Source of the DNA: Halorarius litoreus
Lineage (GTDB): Archaea; Halobacteriota; Halobacteria; Halobacteriales; Haloarculaceae
Assembly (NCBI RefSeq): GCF_024362405.1
Contig: NZ_CP101454.1
Span: 1,798,001 to 1,862,000, forward strand
Length of the DNA: 64,000 bases
Direction: 5' to 3'
The translations under genes and the position numbers were made by a program. The notes beneath the pieces are model-generated. The model was not told the DNA's origin and did no database searches. It saw only the letters and a program-made list of their open reading frames with translations. Below are positions 28,260-36,528 of this stretch, one piece after another. Position 1 is the stretch's first letter, and every line of letters begins with the position of its first letter.

Positions 28260-29138
28260 ATGGACCGCTCTGACCCTGGAGCGTCGGGCGGCACGACCGT
28301 CTACGACGAACTCGTCCGCAACGCGCTGGCGATGCGTCGTCCGCCTGAACGCCCCGGTGACCGCCGACTCGGGAGCGGGGAACTCGTCGACGTCGTCCAG
28401 CACGGCCCCGTGCTGGAGGCGCTGCTCGACGAACCGATGGACCGTCGCGAGATCGAATCCCAGCTCGACGTCTCGAAGGCGACGAGCCACCGGTTCACCC
28501 GTTGGCTGACCGACCGTGGGTTCGCCGAGAAGGTCGACGGCCGGTTCCGACTCACCGGGACGGGTGAGGTCGTCGCCGAGGAGGTGCTCCGGCTGGAGCG
28601 GAACGTCCAGACGGCCGACGACCTCGCCCCGTTGCTCGACCTCATCTGTGCGGACCACAAGGAGTTCGTCGTCGAGCCGTTCGCGGACGCGACGGTCACC
28701 GAGGCGACGCCCGAAGCACCGTACGCGCCCGTCGACCGGTTCGTCGAACTCCTGCGCGCGTCGTCGACGTTCCGCGGGTTCAACACGACGCCGATGCTCC
28801 CGCTGTCGGTCGAGACGTTCGCCGAGACGCTGTTCGCCGGCACGGACGTCGAGCAGGTGTATCTCCCGGCGACGGTCGAGCGACTGTTCGAGGTCGCCCC
28901 CGAGCGTGCGCGCGCCGCCGTCGAACGCGGTGACCTCACGCTGCTCACCCGGGAGGCGCTCCCCTATGGGCTCGCCATCTTCGACGACGCCGTCGCCATC
29001 GGGGGCTACGACGAGGAGACGGGGACCCTGCGGGTGCTCGTGGACACCGACGACGCCATCGGGCGCGAGTGGGCAGAACGCACGTACGCCGTCTACCGGT
29101 CGCACGCCGACCCACTCACCGAGACGACGCTCGGGTGA
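28260..29138 (+). CDS. Winged-helix transcriptional regulator with FilR1-type (DUF1724) domain
   Basis: A 292-residue regulator. The DNA-binding domain lies at about residues 45-105 (GPVLEALLDEPMDRREIESQLDVSKATSHRFTRWLTDRGF). The remainder matches the DUF1724/FilR1 middle domain, with FRGFNTTPMLPLSVETF and LPYGLAIFDDAVAIGGYDEETG. These proteins usually control neighbouring genes in response to small ligands. It is divergent from the methyltransferase-MFS pair, which it may regulate. Start at 28260 (MDRSDPG) is favoured over GTG codons upstream. Confidence 0.85.
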   Translation: MDRSDPGASGGTTVYDELVRNALAMRRPPERPGDRRLGSGELVDVVQHGPVLEALLDEPMDRREIESQLDVSKATSHRFTRWLTDRGFAEKVDGRFRLTGTGEVVAEEVLRLERNVQTADDLAPLLDLICADHKEFVVEPFADATVTEATPEAPYAPVDRFVELLRASSTFRGFNTTPMLPLSVETFAETLFAGTDVEQVYLPATVERLFEVAPERARAAVERGDLTLLTREALPYGLAIFDDAVAIGGYDEETGTLRVLVDTDDAIGREWAERTYAVYRSHADPLTETTLG

Positions 29139-29867
29139 CTACCGCTCCCGGTCGCTGACCGCCTCCAGTACCTCGACACACGCCGCAGCCGACGCAGCCA
29201 GCAGTCGCTCACCCTCCTCCTTCGTGGCGGGCGTCGGGTCCTTGAGATTCCCCGACTCGCTGAACTCGTCGAAGTCGAACGCGAGGTTCGTGCTGCCGGC
29301 CCAGACCCCGAATCGCTCACCGGCGCCCGCTGCTGCCTCGGGGTAGCGGTCTTCGCGGACGAGGTCGGGGTCGATGGCGAGTAGCATCGAGGTCTCGACG
29401 GGGCCGCCGTGTCCCAGGTCGAGGTCGGAGTCGACCGCGTCGAACCACGTGAACGGCACCGCGTAGCAGTCGCCGTCGCGGGTGGCTCGCGCACAGAGTT
29501 CGAACAGCGCGCCGGTGTTGCCGCCGTGGCCGTTCACGACGACGACGCGGTCGAACCCCGAGTGTGCGAGCGAGCGGAGTACGTCACTCACGTACGCGCG
29601 GAAGGAGTCCTCGGTGACCCAGAGCGTCCCGTCGAACGCCCGGTGCTCCTCCGCAATCCCGACCGGGATGGGCGGGGCGACGACGACCTCCTGGTCGTGT
29701 TCGTCCTCGAACTGTTCGGCGGCGGCCTCGGCGATGGCCGCGGCGCTCATGAAGTCGACGCCAAGGGGCGCGTGCGGGCCGTGTTGCTCGGTGCTACCCA
29801 CGGGGAGGAGCGCGAGGTCGGTGTCGGCGTCCCGGGCGTCGGTCCACGAGTGCTCGGCGAGGTGCAT
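29139..29867 (-). CDS. Creatininase-family amidohydrolase
   Basis: A 242-residue metal-dependent enzyme. The metal ligands sit in PVGSTEQHGPHAPLGVDF (Glu, His, Asp) near residue 22, in the NGHGGN motif near residue 110 and in GHGGPVETS (final Glu). The family contains creatinine amidohydrolase, the mycofactocin factor MftE and the archaeal ArfB deformylase of flavin/F420 synthesis; the sequence alone does not separate these. Start at MHLAEHSW is chosen since the residues upstream are in antisense of nothing conserved. Confidence 0.85.
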   Translation of the reverse strand: MHLAEHSWTDARDADTDLALLPVGSTEQHGPHAPLGVDFMSAAAIAEAAAEQFEDEHDQEVVVAPPIPVGIAEEHRAFDGTLWVTEDSFRAYVSDVLRSLAHSGFDRVVVVNGHGGNTGALFELCARATRDGDCYAVPFTWFDAVDSDLDLGHGGPVETSMLLAIDPDLVREDRYPEAAAGAGERFGVWAGSTNLAFDFDEFSESGNLKDPTPATKEEGERLLAASAAACVEVLEAVSDRER

Positions 29868-29910
29868 GTGGTCGCCACGTGGTGCCGTGTCTTGAAACGG
29901 TTGTTCGTCC

Positions 29911-30297
29911 TCAGGTGGCGGGATCAGGGGTGACGAGCCGGGTCGTCGCCCCGTAGCCGACGGCGATGGCGACGGCGACCGCGAGTCCCCACACCCACAT
30001 CGGCACGAGGAAGCCGACGTACTGTTCGTAGTACGCGCCGACGCCGGCGACGACCGCGAGCGCCAGCACCGTCGCCGCGGCGAACACGGCGGGTCTGACC
30101 CGTCCCGTCCGGTAGCCGTGGACGCCGAGCGCGAAGACGCCGGCCCCAAGGAGCCCGAGGAGGAGCTGTGCGACCCCGACGGCGAAGGCGCCGGGGCCGC
30201 TGTTCAGGGGGTTCGAGACGCCGAGCCCGACGACCAGCGCGAGGGCGACGACGGGACCGAGTACGACCGCTGGGAGGGCGAGCTGGCGTCTATCCAT
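29911..30297 (-). CDS. Four-helix membrane protein, 128 aa
   Basis: Four hydrophobic segments (about residues 6-26, 38-58, 70-88, 95-115) joined by short loops; no charged residues in the helices and no motif. The ATG at 30297 (MDRRQLALPA) is the natural start. It precedes the creatininase gene by 43 nt on the same strand. No known family. Confidence 0.65.
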   Translation of the reverse strand: MDRRQLALPAVVLGPVVALALVVGLGVSNPLNSGPGAFAVGVAQLLLGLLGAGVFALGVHGYRTGRVRPAVFAAATVLALAVVAGVGAYYEQYVGFLVPMWVWGLAVAVAIAVGYGATTRLVTPDPAT

Positions 30298-30463
30298 GGG
30301 TGCACCAGTTGCTCGACCCGGTGAATACCTTGTGGCGAACAGGCGGTCCTTGCTCCGGCTGGCACGGGACGGTGGACCGCACACCTGCCGAGTTCGCCCC
30401 GCGACGACGGCTACGTCACGGGGTGGGTGGCCGCGTTCCCGCACTTGAACCTTCGGCCGTTAC

Positions 30464-32386
30464 TCAGTCGTCGTCAGATTCGACTCGCTGTGCGTCCCGC
30501 TCCTGTGCCCGCCGGACGAACTCCTCGGGGAGTTCGTCGATTTCGCCGGCCTGCACACCCCAGAGGTGCGCGTAGAGACCGTCCTCGCCGATGAGTTCGT
30601 CGTGGCTCCCCCGCTCGACGATGCGACCGTCCTCGAGGACGACGATCTGGTCGGCGTCCTTGATGGTCGAGAGGCGGTGGGCGATGGCGAACGTGGTGCG
30701 GTCCGCGGTGAGTTTGTCGAGCGACCGCTGGATGAGCATCTCCGTCTCCGTGTCCACGTCGCTCGTCGCCTCGTCGAGGACGAGAATCTCGGGGTCTTTG
30801 AGGATGGCGCGGGCGATGGAGATGCGCTGCCGCTGTCCGCCCGAGAGTTTCACGCCGCGTTCGCCGACTTCCGTGTCGTACCCCTCTGGGAGGTTCGTGA
30901 TGAAGTCGTGCGCCTCGGCAGCCTTGGCAGCCTCGACGACGTCCTCGCGGGAGGCGTCGAACGTGCCGTAGGTGATGTTCTCGGCGACCGTCCCGTAGAA
31001 CATGAACGTGTCCTGTGAGACGTAGCCGACCTGTCTTCGAAGAGAGGGGATGGTCACGTCCCGGAGGTCGGTGCCGTCGATGGTGATGGCGCCCTCGTCG
31101 ACGTCGTACATCCGGAGCAGGAGCTTGAGGACCGTTGATTTCCCAGCGCCGGTGGGGCCGACGAGCGCCAGCGTCTCGCCGCCGTCGACCTCGAAGGAGA
31201 TGTCGTCGACGATGACCTCCTCGCTGTAGCCGAACGTCACGTCTTCGTAGGTGACATGGCCGTCCTCGATGACCAGCTCCTCGGCGTCGGGGTCCTCGGC
31301 GATGCGCGAGGGCTCGTCCATCAGCCCGAAGATGCGCGCCGAGGAGGCGTACGCCCGCTGGTACATGTTGATGATGCTCCCGAACTGCGCCATGGGCCAG
31401 ATGAACCGCTGCGAGAGCAGGATGAACGTCACGAACTCGCCCGGTTCGAGCCGTCCGGTGAACGGGCCGAGCGGCTCGCCGAGCACCCACAGCCCGCCGA
31501 GCAGGAACGTCACGACGAACCCGACGCCCGCGAGCACGCGGAGGCCGGGGAAGAACTTGATGCGCGTCCCGATGGCGTCCCAGTTCGCGTCGAAGTAGTC
31601 CTGTGAGACGTCGTCGACGCGGTCGGACTCGAAGCTCTCGGTGTTCGAGGTCTTGATGACCTGGATACCGCCGAGGTTGTTCTCGAGACGAGAGTTGACC
31701 TGTCCGACCGAGGAGCGGACCTCCTTGTACTTCGGCTGGATGGTCTGGATGAACTTGTGGGTGAACAGCGCCAGCAGGGGGACGATGAACAGCGTGACGA
31801 GTGCGAGCTGCCAGTTGATCACCAGCAGGACGACGGCGATGCCGACGACCATCACGCCGAGGCGGAACGCGGAGTTCATCCCATCGTTCAGGAACCGCTC
31901 CAGGCGATTGACGTCGTTCGAGAGGATGGACATCATCTCGCCGGTCTGCTTGTCGGCGAAGAAGTCCATGTTCAGCCGCTGCATCTTGTCGTACGTGTCC
32001 GTCCGGATGTCGTGCTGGATGTGCTGGGCGAAGGAGTTCCACCCCCAGTTGCGGCTGTAGTGGAACGCCGCGCCGCCGAAGAACGCGAAGGAGATGATGC
32101 CGATAGTGAGCCACAGCTGCCCGATTTCGGTGGCCGGAATCCACGCGTCGGGGACGAACAGCAGGCTGAACGCCTTGTTGTCGAAGAAGATGGCGTCGAC
32201 TGCCAGTCCGAGCAGTACCGGCGGGATGAGGTCGAGCACCCGGGCGACCACGCTCGACAGCAGCCCGACCACGAACGCGGGTTTGTTCTCCGCTCCGTAC
32301 TCCGTGAACAGCCGCCGCATCGGGTTCTCGGCCCGCTCCCGTTGCTCCTCGAACGGGTCGTCGTCGTCGGCCGTCGCTACCTCCAT
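30464..32386 (-). CDS. ABC transporter, fused TM and ATPase domains (exporter type)
   Basis: A 640-residue half-exporter of the MsbA/Sav1866 class. Six transmembrane helices lie at about residues 38-330, and the nucleotide-binding domain at about 370-610: Walker A GPTGAGKST, Q-loop YVSQDTFMF, signature LSGGQRQR, Walker B ILVLDEATSD and H-loop AHRLST. It would work as a homodimer exporting lipids, peptides or drugs. ATG at 32386 is preferred to the TTG at 32428. Confidence 0.93.
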   Translation of the reverse strand: MEVATADDDDPFEEQRERAENPMRRLFTEYGAENKPAFVVGLLSSVVARVLDLIPPVLLGLAVDAIFFDNKAFSLLFVPDAWIPATEIGQLWLTIGIISFAFFGGAAFHYSRNWGWNSFAQHIQHDIRTDTYDKMQRLNMDFFADKQTGEMMSILSNDVNRLERFLNDGMNSAFRLGVMVVGIAVVLLVINWQLALVTLFIVPLLALFTHKFIQTIQPKYKEVRSSVGQVNSRLENNLGGIQVIKTSNTESFESDRVDDVSQDYFDANWDAIGTRIKFFPGLRVLAGVGFVVTFLLGGLWVLGEPLGPFTGRLEPGEFVTFILLSQRFIWPMAQFGSIINMYQRAYASSARIFGLMDEPSRIAEDPDAEELVIEDGHVTYEDVTFGYSEEVIVDDISFEVDGGETLALVGPTGAGKSTVLKLLLRMYDVDEGAITIDGTDLRDVTIPSLRRQVGYVSQDTFMFYGTVAENITYGTFDASREDVVEAAKAAEAHDFITNLPEGYDTEVGERGVKLSGGQRQRISIARAILKDPEILVLDEATSDVDTETEMLIQRSLDKLTADRTTFAIAHRLSTIKDADQIVVLEDGRIVERGSHDELIGEDGLYAHLWGVQAGEIDELPEEFVRRAQERDAQRVESDDD

Positions 32387-32469
32387 TGAACGAGCGTTCG
32401 GGACTGGCCCGGAAAAGGGTTCGCTCAAGCACGCTTCAGTAACGTACCTGATAGAGGCGCGTTAGCGAC

Positions 32470-33051
32470 TCACGCGGACGTGTAGCCCTCGATGCGGACC
32501 CGGTCGCCCTCGGTGACGTTGTGCTCGGTGGTCCACTCGTAGTTCACTTCGAGGACGTACTGGCCGGTGCCCGGATACCGGTAGTTCTCGCCGTCTTCCC
32601 CCTCGGGGGGTTCAGGCGCGTGATGGATTTTGGTGATGGTGCCGTTCGCACCGATGTAGACGATGTCGATGCCGAAGTCCATCTCCCGCATGACGTAGGT
32701 GTGGGAGCCCTCGCTGTCGTACGGGAACAACATGCCCCTGTCGGCGGGCAGTGACTCGGTCTTCGACAGGCCCGTGTACTTCTTCCGGTAGGTGTCGGCG
32801 ATGGCGGTCTCGACCGTTCCGAGTTCCTCACCGGTCTCGGCGTCGACGACGGTGACGGTTGTGTGGTCGTACGCGAACGGCGTCCTGGTGGCCGTGCCGT
32901 CAGCCGTGCCGTCATCCGTCCCGTCCACCGTCGGCGTGGTCGGGTTGTATCCCTCGGTGGTCAACAGGGGGTCCAGTGCCCCTACGGAGAGCGCGACGAG
33001 GCCGACTGCGGCGAGTCCGAGTACCAGCGGCACGACGACCCGTCTGTCCAT
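32470..33051 (-). CDS. Membrane-anchored DUF192 protein
   Basis: A 193-residue protein with a hydrophobic N-terminal anchor (residues 5-25), a Thr/Asp-rich linker, and a DUF192 domain: KYTGLSKTESLPADRGMLFPYDSEGSHTYVMREMDFGIDIVYIGANGTI, which is the typical arrangement. The family is secreted or anchored and of uncertain function. It sits between the ABC exporter gene and tRNA-Val. Confidence 0.85.
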   Translation of the reverse strand: MDRRVVVPLVLGLAAVGLVALSVGALDPLLTTEGYNPTTPTVDGTDDGTADGTATRTPFAYDHTTVTVVDAETGEELGTVETAIADTYRKKYTGLSKTESLPADRGMLFPYDSEGSHTYVMREMDFGIDIVYIGANGTITKIHHAPEPPEGEDGENYRYPGTGQYVLEVNYEWTTEHNVTEGDRVRIEGYTSA

Positions 33052-33134
33052 ACCGGCTAGCGGTCTGCGGCGGGCGTAAGCGTTCCGCCACGGAACGTAA
33101 GGGCTATTCCGTCCCGTCGAGTGGTCGAATGCGA

Positions 33135-33206
33135 GGGCTCGTGGTCTAGTGGTATGACGCTTCCCTTACAAGGAAGAGATCGGTGGTTCAATTCCGCCCG
33201 GGCCCA
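33135..33206 (+). tRNA. tRNA-Val (anticodon TAC)
   Basis: A complete 72-nt cloverleaf. GGGCTCG pairs with CGGGCCC, then discriminator A. The anticodon stem CTTCC/GGAAG encloses CTTACAA, giving TAC. T-arm GGTGG-TTCAATT-CCGCC. Its 3' part is repeated as fragments at 33279 and 39508, marking it as an integration target. A strong hairpin follows the gene at 33214-33233. Confidence 0.96.
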
Positions 33207-33213
33207 TACGAGT

Positions 33214-33233
33214 GCTCTCGCGTCAGCGAGAGC
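33214..33233 (+). terminator. Hairpin after tRNA-Val
   Basis: GCTCTCGC, loop GTCA, GCGAGAGC: a perfect eight-base-pair stem beginning eight bases after the tRNA. There is no clear T-run behind it, so it may be a processing or structural element rather than a terminator. Confidence 0.35.
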
Positions 33234-33278
33234 CGAGTATTTCCTCGAAAGAATTGAAGCAGGGAGCGAGCAGCGCGA

Positions 33279-33302
33279 GCGACCGTGGTTCAATTCCGCC
33301 CG
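33279..33302 (+). repeat. tRNA-Val 3'-end fragment, left copy of island direct repeat (att-like)
   Basis: The 24 nt here match the copy at 39508-39531 with one mismatch. The inner part GTGGTTCAATTCCGCCCG repeats the T-arm and acceptor end of the intact tRNA-Val just upstream with few changes, extending to a CCCAT end here. This is the pattern left by site-specific integration into a tRNA gene. Confidence 0.65.
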
Positions 33303-33373
33303 TGCCCATCGCCTCTGCTCCGAGCAACGTGAGGAGTGAAGCGTCCATCAGGCCACTCGACTCTGCCGATTAT

Positions 33374-34849
33374 GGAAGTTGCAAGGCTAAAACCCCGCCC
33401 TTCAGGGCGGGGATACAGCCGACAACCCCTACACAAACCACCGTCGATGGCAAGGCCGGATATTCCACGTCAACCAACACTATTAACAAAACGACGTTCA
33501 TAACTAGTTATGAAGCCAGGAAATGGGTCGAACCGTCCGAACTTTCGAGGCCACCATCACGAACCAGCAACAGGTTCGTGACGACCTCGACCAACTCGGA
33601 TGGGCCGCATCAAAACTCTGGAACGTCGGTCGTTACTACGTACAAGAACAGTGGGATGAAACGGGCGAGATTCCCGATGACGGGGAACTCAAAGCTGAAC
33701 TCAAAAGCCACGAACGCTACACGGACTTACATTCTCAATCCAGTCAGCGCGTTCTCGAAGAACTCGCTGAAGCCTTCAACGGCTGGTTCGGCAAGCGTCG
33801 GAACGGTGATGACCGTGCCCGACCGCCCGGCTACCGCAAACACGGTGACTCCCACCCTCGTTCAACCGTGTCATTCAAAACGGCTGGCTTCAAGCACGAC
33901 GCACAGTTCTCCCGTGTCCGCCTCTCGAAAGGCCGCAACCTCAAAGAACACCGTTCAGACTTCATCCTCTGCGAGTACCAGACTCGCCCGGATGTTGACC
34001 TGACCGAGTGGGATATTCAACAGGTTCGCGCCGTCTACAAGCGTGACGAGTGGCGACTCCAGTTCGTCTGTTGCACCACTATTGACCCGGAACCGCCGGG
34101 TGACGACGTGGCCGGTGTTGACCTCGGGATTTGCAACTTCGCCGCCGTCTCCTTCGGCGGTGACTCCGTGTTGTATCCCGGTGGCGCACTCAAAGAGGAC
34201 GAATACTACTTCACGAAGAAGCGTGCCGAGACGGACGATTCGGCTTCACGCGAGGCAAAGCGTCTTGACCGAAAGCGAACGGGTCGGCGGACGCACTTCT
34301 TGCACGCACTCTCGAAAGCAATCGTGGAGGAGTGCGTCGAACGAGGTGTTGGGACGCTTGTCGTTGGCGACCTCGGTGGCATCCGTGAGGATGACGAGAA
34401 CGGCGAACCTCGGACTTGGGGAGACCACGGCAATCTCGACTTACACGGGTGGGCGTTCGACCGCTTCACGACGCTTCTAGACTACAAGGCGGAAGCGGAA
34501 GGTATCAACGTGGACTTGGTGTCGGAACGCAACACGTCGAAGTCGTGTTCGGCGTGTGGTCACACAGACAAGAATCAGCGTGTGGAACGTGGACTGTACG
34601 TGTGTGAGAAGTGCGATATGGTTGCGAACGCGGACGTGAATGGTGCGGAGAACATTCGGCAAAAGGTACTCCCGAGTCTCGCCACGGATGGCGGTGATAG
34701 GGATAACGGCTGGTTGGCACAGCCAGCGGTTCGCCTGTTCGACCGTAGTGAGGGCCGTTTCGCCCCACGAGAACAGGTTGCTAACCGCGAACCCTAATAT
34801 CCCAACTGCGGTCGGGAATCCTCACGCTTCAGCGCGGGGAGGATGTCAA
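33374..34849 (+). mobile_element. IS200/IS605-type element with tnpB only (copy 1)
   Basis: Both ends can be set by comparison with copy 2 (46270-47765). The left end begins after TTAT with GGAAGT and carries a hairpin CCCCGCCC-TTCA-GGGCGGGG at 33393-33412, and a shared CCGGATATTC motif about 60 nt later. The right end has the shared ending of TCCCAAC(T)GCGGTCGGGAATCCTC, a second hairpin, and GAGGATGTCAA. There is no tnpA, so movement would need a transposase in trans. The element lies inside the island. Confidence 0.85.
33523..34797 (+). CDS. tnpB: TnpB, RNA-guided nuclease of IS605-type element (copy 1)
   Basis: A 424-residue TnpB. The RuvC-I Asp is D200 in GVDLGICNFA. The zinc finger uses C342/C345 and C361/C364, and the RuvC-III Asp is D371 in NADVNGAENI. 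The RuvC-II position, where TnpB proteins normally carry Glu before Asp-Leu, reads VGDLGGIR (G282-D283), so the canonical Glu is missing. The N-terminal domain (residues 1-115) is the usual wedge/REC region with SQSSQRVLEELAEAFNGWF. It would use the omega-RNA formed at the right end of the element. Confidence 0.92.
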   Translation: MGRTVRTFEATITNQQQVRDDLDQLGWAASKLWNVGRYYVQEQWDETGEIPDDGELKAELKSHERYTDLHSQSSQRVLEELAEAFNGWFGKRRNGDDRARPPGYRKHGDSHPRSTVSFKTAGFKHDAQFSRVRLSKGRNLKEHRSDFILCEYQTRPDVDLTEWDIQQVRAVYKRDEWRLQFVCCTTIDPEPPGDDVAGVDLGICNFAAVSFGGDSVLYPGGALKEDEYYFTKKRAETDDSASREAKRLDRKRTGRRTHFLHALSKAIVEECVERGVGTLVVGDLGGIREDDENGEPRTWGDHGNLDLHGWAFDRFTTLLDYKAEAEGINVDLVSERNTSKSCSACGHTDKNQRVERGLYVCEKCDMVANADVNGAENIRQKVLPSLATDGGDRDNGWLAQPAVRLFDRSEGRFAPREQVANREP

Positions 34850-34850
34850 A
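34673..34850 (+). ncRNA. Predicted omega-RNA scaffold of TnpB copy 1 (sotRNA-type)
   Basis: The last part of tnpB and the right end form one conserved block. Over 34678-34725, 46 of 48 bases equal copy 2, including synonymous positions, far above the rest of the gene. After the stop comes a hairpin ATCCTC...GAGGAT (34818-34844) enclosing CGC-TTCA-GCG. Guide sequence would begin just after GTCAA, that is in the HNH gene tail. Halobacterium IS1341-type genes are known to make such sense-overlapping RNAs; boundaries here are inferred. Confidence 0.6.
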
Positions 34851-35537
34851 CGGTTTCTAGAACCCGGAGGAACGCTTCTATACTTGTCGCAGTAGAGGGT
34901 GATTCGAGGTACGGATGAGGAGAGGGGACGACGCCACGCTCAGCCTTGTTGTGACAGGGTCGACAGAGCAGGACGAGATTCATCACTCTGTTCGAGTCTT
35001 CGACGTTTTCGAACGAGCGTCGGGGACGATGTGGTGGACATCTAGATAGGTATTGGTACCATCCTCTCCACAGATTCGGCAGATAACGTCCCGCTCGCGT
35101 ACTCGCTGCCTATTCTCAAGCCAGTTCTCACCGAAATCGTGGTTCGGTCCGCCACGGTAATTCGGGTGATCGACTCCGTGCCAGTTGTCCTGCATCCAGA
35201 CAGACTGACAATCGGTGCTGCAGTCGTATCGGTCGTGAATCCTCGCCTCATGAGGGGTTCGCTCGATCGATTTGCCACAGACCGTACACGTGACGACGAC
35301 TCTCTTCTCTGGCTGCGCGCGCTTGTTTGCATCCTTACATTCTCGACTACAGAACCGTGTCTCGGTAGCTCTCGAGGCTTTCACGTCGTAGGTGCAACCG
35401 CAGTATTCGCACACGGCCTCGATACGATTCGCGTGGAAGCCGTCCTTGCACTTTCGACTACAGAATCTGCTCCGGTCGATCTTCGATGGCCGAACGTAAT
35501 ATGATGAGCCACAGTTCTCACAGTCTAATTCAGCCAT
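34846..35537 (-). pseudogene. HNH endonuclease with zinc knuckles, frameshifted
   Basis: Frame 1 (to 34983, 184 aa) has CENCG...CSRKC, CEYCG...CSREC and CTVCG...CSTDC zinc-knuckle repeats, then the start of an HNH domain: CRICGEDGTNTYLDVHHIVP. After DAR the frame turns to nonsense, while the -1 frame continues FENVEDSNRVMNLVLLCRPC with the missing HNH Asn and second CxxC, and ends FLRVLETV. One T appears to be missing near 35013. The restored frame runs to a TGA that lies in the right end of the TnpB element. Either a true pseudogene or a sequence error. Confidence 0.8.
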
Positions 35538-35634
35538 ACTTCATACACGTCTAGATATTTCTTCAACACAAGCCATCCGGAGTGAAAGTAGAGCGACCGG
35601 ATACTGTTGAAATACTCATGACTTGACAGGGACC

Positions 35635-35658
35635 TCGTGCAACATACAGAGGGTGTGT
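35635..35658 (+). repeat. Short dispersed repeat, CATACAGAGGGTGT type
   Basis: CGTGCAACATACAGAGGGTGTGT resembles CGTGCTGCATATAGAGGGTGTAT at 36305 (19 of 23 positions). The two copies flank the membrane-protein gene at 35734-36150 in direct orientation. Likely remnants of an insertion element. Confidence 0.45.
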
Positions 35659-35733
35659 CTCGCGTAGTTGGTCACAGGACTGAGCTGAGGATGCTGAAGA
35701 GAATAACCAGTACAATCGGAGCGAGAAGCGAAC

Positions 35734-36150
35734 TTACGAGGGCCACTCGAGGTTTCTCTTCACGGAATTTACTGCCAATCCGTATGGGATGCTCAAGCTG
35801 GCAGTTACTGCAATGAACAGGCTAAGGTTCTGTAGGAGTTCAATTCCTGCACCGGGATAGCCACCTGCTGCGTTCATCGTCGATAAAAATCCGATGAATG
35901 CGGTCACGGCTATTCCGAGAAATCCCCAAGCCCCCAATAGGACGATCTCCCACCAGATGACAGAGGGAGCAAACCGAAGATACGCGAGCAGAGCAATCAA
36001 CAGAGGGAAACCAAGAACTACTGCCAATTGAACAGTCCCACTTCGAAGTGGAGAGCCGGGTAAATTCCCAACCAAGAGGGCGACTCCGAGAACGAATAGT
36101 CCCACAAGCAACCCCGTGAATCGTTGCTGTGTAGAATCGAGTGTGATCAT
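35734..36150 (-). CDS. Four-helix membrane protein of the island, 138 aa
   Basis: Four hydrophobic segments (about residues 12-30, 42-60, 68-90, 105-125) with short loops. No motif recognised. Codon use is clearly more AT-rich than in the flanking chromosome (many AAT, ATT, AGA codons), fitting a transferred gene. It is flanked on both sides by related short repeats near 35635 and 36305. Confidence 0.65.
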   Translation of the reverse strand: MITLDSTQQRFTGLLVGLFVLGVALLVGNLPGSPLRSGTVQLAVVLGFPLLIALLAYLRFAPSVIWWEIVLLGAWGFLGIAVTAFIGFLSTMNAAGGYPGAGIELLQNLSLFIAVTASLSIPYGLAVNSVKRNLEWPS

Positions 36151-36528
36151 GACCTACTACTGAATTGTCCACTGGACAACAAGTTCTTTTCTCTCCTTGT
36201 GAAATGCAGGTCATCACTTGTGCATACCGAATTACGAAATGACCGACTTGCGCGTTGTATTCAGCACGCCCGCTGAGACCTCACCGAACGCTGTCAAAAG
36301 CGCCGTGCTGCATATAGAGGGTGTATTCAGCACCGATTGCTGATTGGTTTCACGCAGGCTCAGCTGATTCAGTCGAGGTGAATTGAGGAAGATTCCGCTA
36401 TGTTCTCCAATGAATCCTTGAATCAGCCGTTGAACATGCCTACGTACTGACGGAGCGTTGGCACGTCAGCACATGGCTTTGGGACGGATTTAAATAGACG
36501 CACGCAAAGAGATGGTAATCCTCACTTA
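36151..36528. other. AT-rich intergenic stretch with GTATTCAGCAC repeats
   Basis: No gene is visible. It holds GTATTCAGCACG near 36263, its near inverse CGTGCTGCATATA near 36305, and a direct copy GTGTATTCAGCACC near 36320. A related GTATTCAGCACA lies near 39451. TTTAAATA at 36489-36496 is a likely TATA box for the TraB-like gene at 36529. The promoter of the membrane-protein gene on the minus strand must lie at the left edge. Confidence 0.5.

Noticed and set aside
33106..33300. A second tRNA gene at 33285
   Set aside because: Only the T-arm and acceptor end are present, with no anticodon arm; it is an integration scar.
33393..33412. The GC-rich hairpin as a transcription terminator
   Set aside because: The same hairpin recurs at the same distance from the second tnpB, so it is the element's left end.
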